From: Devosia sp.
Lineage (GTDB): Bacteria; Pseudomonadota; Alphaproteobacteria; Rhizobiales; Devosiaceae
Direction of reading: 5' to 3'
Assembly: GCF_017307495.1 (NCBI RefSeq)
Contig: NZ_JAFKHE010000014.1
Span: forward strand, 233,566 to 297,565
Length of the DNA: 64,000 bases
Under the pieces are notes generated by a model. It was not told the DNA's origin. It saw nothing but the letters and a program-made list of their open reading frames with translations, and made no database searches. The position numbers and the translations under genes were made by a program. Shown here piece by piece: positions 60,102 to 64,000 of the stretch (position 1 is its first letter; each line of letters starts with the position of its first letter).

Positions 60102-61634
60102 ATGGCGGACCAAGAAAAGGCGGCGGTCGAGATGCGGGGCATTTCGAAGGCCTTTGGTGGCGTTAGGGCCCTTAGGGAGGTCAGCTTCCTGGTGCGGCCC
60201 GGAGAAGTCCACGCCCTGGTGGGCGAGAACGGGGCCGGCAAATCCACGCTGATGAAGATCCTGCAGGGGGTGTTCCAGCCCGACGCCGGGGAAATCAGCT
60301 TGGGTGGGACCTCCGTCCGCTTCCCCAATCCCCTTGCGGCACGCGCTGCCGGTATTGGCATGGTGTTCCAGGAATTCAGCCTCGTACCGACGCTCAGCGT
60401 CGCGGAAAACATATGCCTTTGCGAGGAGCCGGTCGGATCGATCGGCTTGATCGACCGCCGGGGCGAACGGCTACGCGCCGCCAAAATCCTTGCTAATATG
60501 GACGTCGACATCGATCCGACGGCCCCGCTCTGGGCCCTCAGTACGGCCGTGTGGCAGTTGACTGAGATTGCCAAGGCGCTATCTCGCAACGCGCGCATCC
60601 TCATTCTGGACGAGCCGACAGCCTCGCTCGCTAAGCATGAAACCGAGGCGCTGTTTGCCTTAATCGAGCGCCTTAAGTCCCGCGGCATCTCGATTATTTA
60701 CATTTCGCACCGCATGGATGAAATCTACCGCATCGCCGACCGCATCACGATCCTGCGCGACGGCGCATGGGTCTTGACCAGTGACCTGGGGCAGTTGTCG
60801 CCAGACGCGATCATCGAGGCGATCGCCGGACGCGAAGTTACCAACGCGCTCACCTGGCATCCGCGCAGCCGGGCGGGAGCCAAAGCGCTTCTGGAGGTCG
60901 AGGGGCTGTCCGCCGGTCCGCGCGTCAACGGGGTCAGTCTCGTCCTGCACGAAGGGGAAATCCTCGGGCTCGCCGGACTTATGGGAAGCGGTCGCACGGA
61001 ACTGGTGACGGCTTTGTTCGGCATGCTGTCGATCGAGGCGGGGACAATCCGCATTTCTGGCCAGGAGATCCGTATCACCAGCCCCGTAGACGCCATCGGC
61101 CTTGGCATGGTGCTGATTCCCGAGGATCGGCGCGTGCTGGGCCTTGTCCTCGAACACTCGGTCAACGAGAACCTGGCGCTGCCGCTCCTCGGCAGAGTTG
61201 CAAACAAAGGCGTGCTTGTCGCCCGCAAGCTGCGGAAATTAACGCGAGACCTGATCGAAAGGTTCGGGATCAAGGTCCGCGATGCCGGAGCCCCGGTAGA
61301 CCGGCTCTCAGGCGGCAATCAACAGAAAGTGGTGATCGCCAAATGGCTGGGCACTGAACCTCGCATCCTGATGATGGACGAGCCCACGGCCGGCGTCGAT
61401 GTCGGAACCAAGGCGGAAATCCTGTCGATGGTCCGCGCCGTCGCCGAGGAGGGCAAGGGCGTCATCTTCATTTCGTCTGAGCTGCCCGAACTCCTCGCCG
61501 TCAGCGACCGCATCCTGATCCTGAGCAAGGGTGAGGTTGTGGGGGACCTCGCCCGCGCCGACATCCCAAGTGAAGATGTGCTGCAGCTCGCAATCCAGGG
61601 AAAGCTGCCGGAGCAACTTGGCACACGGGCCTAG
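60102..61634 (+). CDS. Sugar ABC dual-domain ATPase (RbsA-like)
   Basis: A 510-residue dual ATPase. NBD1 has Walker A GENGAGKST, Walker B ILILDEPTASLA and H-loop ISHRMDEIY, but its signature reads ALSTAVWQLTEI, changed from the usual LSTGxxQ. NBD2 has GLMGSGRTE, LSGGNQQK and ILMMDEPTAGVD. The altered NBD1 signature would weaken the ATP site formed with the NBD2 Walker A, which is itself degenerate. The start MADQEKAAVEMRGISKAFGG lies 3 bp after the permease stop. Confidence 0.92.
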   Translation: MADQEKAAVEMRGISKAFGGVRALREVSFLVRPGEVHALVGENGAGKSTLMKILQGVFQPDAGEISLGGTSVRFPNPLAARAAGIGMVFQEFSLVPTLSVAENICLCEEPVGSIGLIDRRGERLRAAKILANMDVDIDPTAPLWALSTAVWQLTEIAKALSRNARILILDEPTASLAKHETEALFALIERLKSRGISIIYISHRMDEIYRIADRITILRDGAWVLTSDLGQLSPDAIIEAIAGREVTNALTWHPRSRAGAKALLEVEGLSAGPRVNGVSLVLHEGEILGLAGLMGSGRTELVTALFGMLSIEAGTIRISGQEIRITSPVDAIGLGMVLIPEDRRVLGLVLEHSVNENLALPLLGRVANKGVLVARKLRKLTRDLIERFGIKVRDAGAPVDRLSGGNQQKVVIAKWLGTEPRILMMDEPTAGVDVGTKAEILSMVRAVAEEGKGVIFISSELPELLAVSDRILILSKGEVVGDLARADIPSEDVLQLAIQGKLPEQLGTRA

Positions 61635-61647
61635 ACCCGTTGCATTG

Positions 61648-62667
61648 ATGGATGGGGAGTTGAAATTGCCAGTAGACCCACAAGTTCTCGCGTTGCTTGA
61701 TATGATGGCCGAGGCCGGCGGTAAGCCGATCGGCGATGCGACGGCCGCGGAAGCGCGCGCCGGAGCGTGGGAATGGGAGAAGTATGCGGGTGTCCCCGAG
61801 CCGGTGGCGCAGGTCGTCAACCGCTTCATCCCCGGGCCGACAGCCGACCTTCCCATTCGCATCTATACTCCAGAAGGCAGGGGCCCCTTTCCGGCTCTCG
61901 TCATGTTCCACGGCAGCGGCTGGGTGATTTCGAATATCGATCATGCCGACGCCCCGCACCGGGCGCTGGCCAACCGCAGCGGTTGCGTCGTGGTGGCTGT
62001 GAATTACCAAAAGGCGCCGGAGCACAAGTTCCCCGTCGCACTCGATGACTGCCACGCCACGGCGCAATGGGTCATCCGAAACGCCGCGTTGCTCAACGTC
62101 GACCCTGCGTGTGTGGGGGTCGGCGGCGACAGCGCCGGTGGCAATCTGGCGACCGCCTTATGCATCCGCTCCCGGGACCATGGCGGTCCGCCATTGGCCT
62201 TCCAACTGCTGATCTATCCGGCGACCGACCACAGCCTTGCCTATCCATCGATGGTGGAAAACGCCGAGGGCTACCTCCTGACCAGCGCGGCGATCCGCTG
62301 GTTCTGGGCGCAGTACTTGGAACGGCCAGAGGATGGGCTTAACCCGCTCGCCTCCCCGATGCTGTGCAAGGACCTCTCGGGCCTGCCGCCGGCGATCGTG
62401 GTGACGGCGGAATTCGATCCGCTTCGCGACGAAGGCGAGGCCTATGCCGACCGACTGGCGGCGGCGGGTGTGCCGACCATCAAGCGGCGCTACGACGGGA
62501 TGGTTCATGCTTTTTTCTGGATGTCGGGCTGCGTGCAGCGCAGCCGCCAACTCATCGACGACCTGGGAGCAGACATCCGAACCCTGCTCGGGACATCGGA
62601 GGCGCTCACGGGGCACAACTATCACCAGGTACCGGGTGGAGGAGGACCCCAAGAGCCAACGCATTAG
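61648..62667 (+). CDS. HSL-family alpha/beta-hydrolase (esterase)
   Basis: About 339 residues. Hormone-sensitive-lipase-type esterase: oxyanion motif VMFHGSGWVIS (HGSG, where HGGG is usual), nucleophile GGDSAGGNLATAL, Asp in EFDPLRDEG and His in MVHAFFW. ATG at 61648 gives MDGELKLPVDPQVLALLDMM; the TTG at 61666 (LPVDPQ) is better placed behind GGGGAG and may be the real start. It is the last gene of the second Rbs-type operon and may remove acyl or lactone groups from the imported sugar. Confidence 0.88.
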   Translation: MDGELKLPVDPQVLALLDMMAEAGGKPIGDATAAEARAGAWEWEKYAGVPEPVAQVVNRFIPGPTADLPIRIYTPEGRGPFPALVMFHGSGWVISNIDHADAPHRALANRSGCVVVAVNYQKAPEHKFPVALDDCHATAQWVIRNAALLNVDPACVGVGGDSAGGNLATALCIRSRDHGGPPLAFQLLIYPATDHSLAYPSMVENAEGYLLTSAAIRWFWAQYLERPEDGLNPLASPMLCKDLSGLPPAIVVTAEFDPLRDEGEAYADRLAAAGVPTIKRRYDGMVHAFFWMSGCVQRSRQLIDDLGADIRTLLGTSEALTGHNYHQVPGGGGPQEPTH

Positions 62668-63209
62668 CGGCTCCCGCATGAGCTATGTCGCCGTCTGGCG
62701 TGGCCTTGCTGCCCACAAGAAGGGTCTATTGGTAGGCTTTATCACCGCGGCCTTAATGGTCCATGAACCGGGCGCAGGCGCCCGCCGTCTTTGCGGCGGC
62801 ACGGACGGGGGCAGAGGTCGCGCTTGACGATTGCGACGATGGGGGCCGGCAGTCAGCGGCCGCACGGCACGCAGATAGGTTCGTCGGATCGTATCCACTG
62901 CCCTTTGACTGGGTTGAGGCCGTCGAGCGGTTTGGGAAGTGAAGGCCGTCGGGGCCTGAGGTCGGTTAACCGCGTGGAGGCGAACGCTCGCCCCACGCGG
63001 CACACTATGCCGCTCACCGTGATGGGATCATCCTTCGCGAGAGCGAGTTGCGCCCTCGACCATCCCGGAGCTCATCGACTGTCTAGGCGATCAGGATGTC
63101 CATCCGCACGGGCGGCGGATCGAGCGGCTGGAGCGCTTGTTGGTCGATCTTACCGGCACGAAGCCACGAGGCGTGGCCCCACAATTGGAATAGCGTGGTC
63201 GACCTTCAG
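62668..63209. other. Gene-poor region before the terminase remnant
   Basis: 542 bp with only short broken frames. A 59-codon frame (62763-62942) ends RHADRFVGSYPLPFDWVEAVERFGK, and a frame without start near 63066-63194 reads ELIDCLGDQDVHPHGRRIERLERLLVDLTG. They look like gene remnants, possibly of the lost phage-like segment, but I cannot name them. Confidence 0.4.
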
Positions 63210-63855
63210 CTAAGTCCGCGGCCTCAGCCGTCTTCGCTCGTACTTCGGTCGACCCTCGGAGCTGAGCTTCAACCGACCACCCGTTTGGTGGCGCATATGG
63301 TTGAGGAACTGGCTGAGACTATCGACCTGGTCGTCATGCCGGGCATTGGGGAAGCCGGTCACCTCGCGAAGGAAGGCGTCAAGCCAGTCGGCTGATTCCG
63401 GCAGGTACACCCGACCATCTTCAATGATGGCCGAGCATGCGGCAAGACGATCTTCCTTGCTCCCTTTTGGTTTCATCACCTTGTAGCGGCTGCGTCTGTC
63501 GAATTCAGCCAGGTCGCTGAACAGGTTGCGACCGCTGTCCGCCCATTCCAAAAGCACACGTCCGACGCCACGGCGGTGGGCAACGTCAAGGATGCGTCGC
63601 CGCAGGTCAGGGTACTCAAGTCGTTCGCGATAGACGCGCAGCAAGTAGTAGCGGTTGTCTTTCACCCCCCAGAGCGTGCAAACCGAAAAGTCGTTGGTTT
63701 CGTTCGCGGCAGACGCAGTGTCCCAGCTGGCGACGACGGCATCGAAGCTCCACTCCAGCACCTCAGGCGGATAGGTCCGGAACCAGGCCATCTTCACCAG
63801 GTTGCCTTCGCGCGGCAATGGCTCCTGCTGGTACTGCGCCGAGAAGACCAGTGAG
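63210..63855 (-). pseudogene. Phage terminase large subunit, 5' end cut by IS21
   Basis: The frame enters from the IS21 edge with FSAQYQQEPLPREGNLVKMAWFRTY, then SFDAVVASWDTASAANETNDFSVCTLWGVKDNRYYLLRVYRERLEYPDLRRRIL (nuclease-domain Asp in SWDTA), and the C-terminus VYLPESADWLDAFLREVTGFPNARHDDQVDSLSQFLNHM to the stop at 63210. This is the TerL nuclease domain without the N-terminal ATPase. The insertion at 63856 removed the 5' half. It is better preserved than the copy at 2445-2881, which lies in the opposite direction. A start at 63818 is possible but would not give a complete protein. Confidence 0.8.
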
Positions 63856-64000
63856 TGTTGATTTCCGCCGAGAACTGACCCGGGATTTCCACCGAGAAGT
63901 GACCCGCCTCTAGGTATGTTTCGGGTCGGGTTTGATGGTCAAGGTTCTGGCTTTCTCCTTCGTGGTTTTGGGATCGTGAGCGGAGCTGTTCTTGAAGCGG
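63856..64000 (-). mobile_element. IS21-family insertion, right end (continues past window)
   Basis: Starts with TGTTGATTTCC at 63856, the mirror of the IS21 end at 39205, and carries two imperfect copies of the terminal repeat (about 63863-63885 and 63888-63907). The istB gene 3' end lies at 63910-64000. The opposite orientation to the remnant at 38340-39205 means the two copies could support an inversion if both are long enough. Confidence 0.78.
63910..64000 (-). CDS. IS21 istB ATPase, C-terminal end (partial)
   Basis: Reading leftward from 64000 gives [28 protein letters not shown] and a TAG at 63912-63910, the C-terminus of IstB, the ATP-dependent helper of the IS21 transposase. Unlike the left copy near 39050-39125, no indel is seen in the visible 30 codons, so this copy may be intact beyond the window. 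Confidence 0.7.
   Translation of the reverse strand, partial: RFKNSSAHDPKTTKEKARTLTIKPDPKHT

Overview
The window is GC-rich DNA from an alphaproteobacterium, most likely of the order Hyphomicrobiales (Devosia, Pelagibacterium or a rhizobial relative). The evidence is the gene content: FrcA-, RbsA/RbsC-, Dpp- and Ugp-type ABC importers, a GguC/AraD1 gene, ROK regulators and a DUF3489-DUF2924-serine recombinase module. The genus is inferred; no rRNA or tRNA gene is present to fix it.

About 90% of the window is a mosaic of sugar and sugar-acid uptake and catabolic clusters, broken up by decayed mobile DNA. Six complete ABC importers are present, plus the wreck of a seventh. Layout: (1) 1-840, an exported protein running off the left edge and a divergent XRE regulator with palindromic operators. 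(2) 1070-2881, a graveyard of dppB/dppC-like permeases, a sugar kinase and a phage terminase fragment. (3) 3168-12509, a Dpp-type importer with a tautomerase, a LacI regulator, an enolase-superfamily protein that has lost its catalytic residues, and an intact divergent enolase paralogue; two near-identical palindromes mark the likely LacI operators. (4) 12651-13585, a dead IS3 copy that cut off a GguC/AraD1 gene. (5) 13586-25434, an oxidative sugar pathway set (GguC remnant, SDR, mutarotase, DgoD-like dehydratase, a solute-binding-like protein without signal peptide, GntR), then a convergent operon with an AraF-like importer, SMP-30 lactonase, CoA-transferase and enoyl-CoA hydratase. (6) 25965-34736, an SDR, an FrcA-like importer, an MR-type enolase, GntR, two tandem clan GH-A-like proteins and a second SMP-30 lactonase.

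(7) 35157-39205, DUF3489-DUF2924-large serine recombinase, followed by IS3 and IS21 remnants. (8) 39271-48118, a minus-strand block of Ugp-type importer, two ketose-3-epimerase-like proteins, LacI and a YgiN-like monooxygenase, preceded by a zinc dehydrogenase; a shared TAAAGCG-type palindrome lies at the SBP gene and at the dehydrogenase promoter. (9) 48373-48933, IS110 and IS1182-type remnants. (10) 49184-62667, a ROK regulator translationally coupled to a cytoplasmic homologue of the neighbouring periplasmic binding proteins, facing two Rbs-type importer operons with an IolE-like isomerase, a Gfo/Idh/MocA oxidoreductase and an HSL-type esterase. (11) 63210-64000, a second terminase fragment, inverted relative to the first, cut by an IS21 copy that runs off the right edge.

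Two themes recur. Each of six solute-binding-protein genes is followed by a GC-rich stem-loop before the next transport gene, which would let the binding protein be made in excess. Several clusters combine an importer, a dehydrogenase, a lactonase and an enolase-type dehydratase, the logic of non-phosphorylative sugar oxidation. The most unusual items are the ROK regulator paired with a cytoplasmic binding protein, and the active-site-dead enolase co-transcribed with a LacI repressor.
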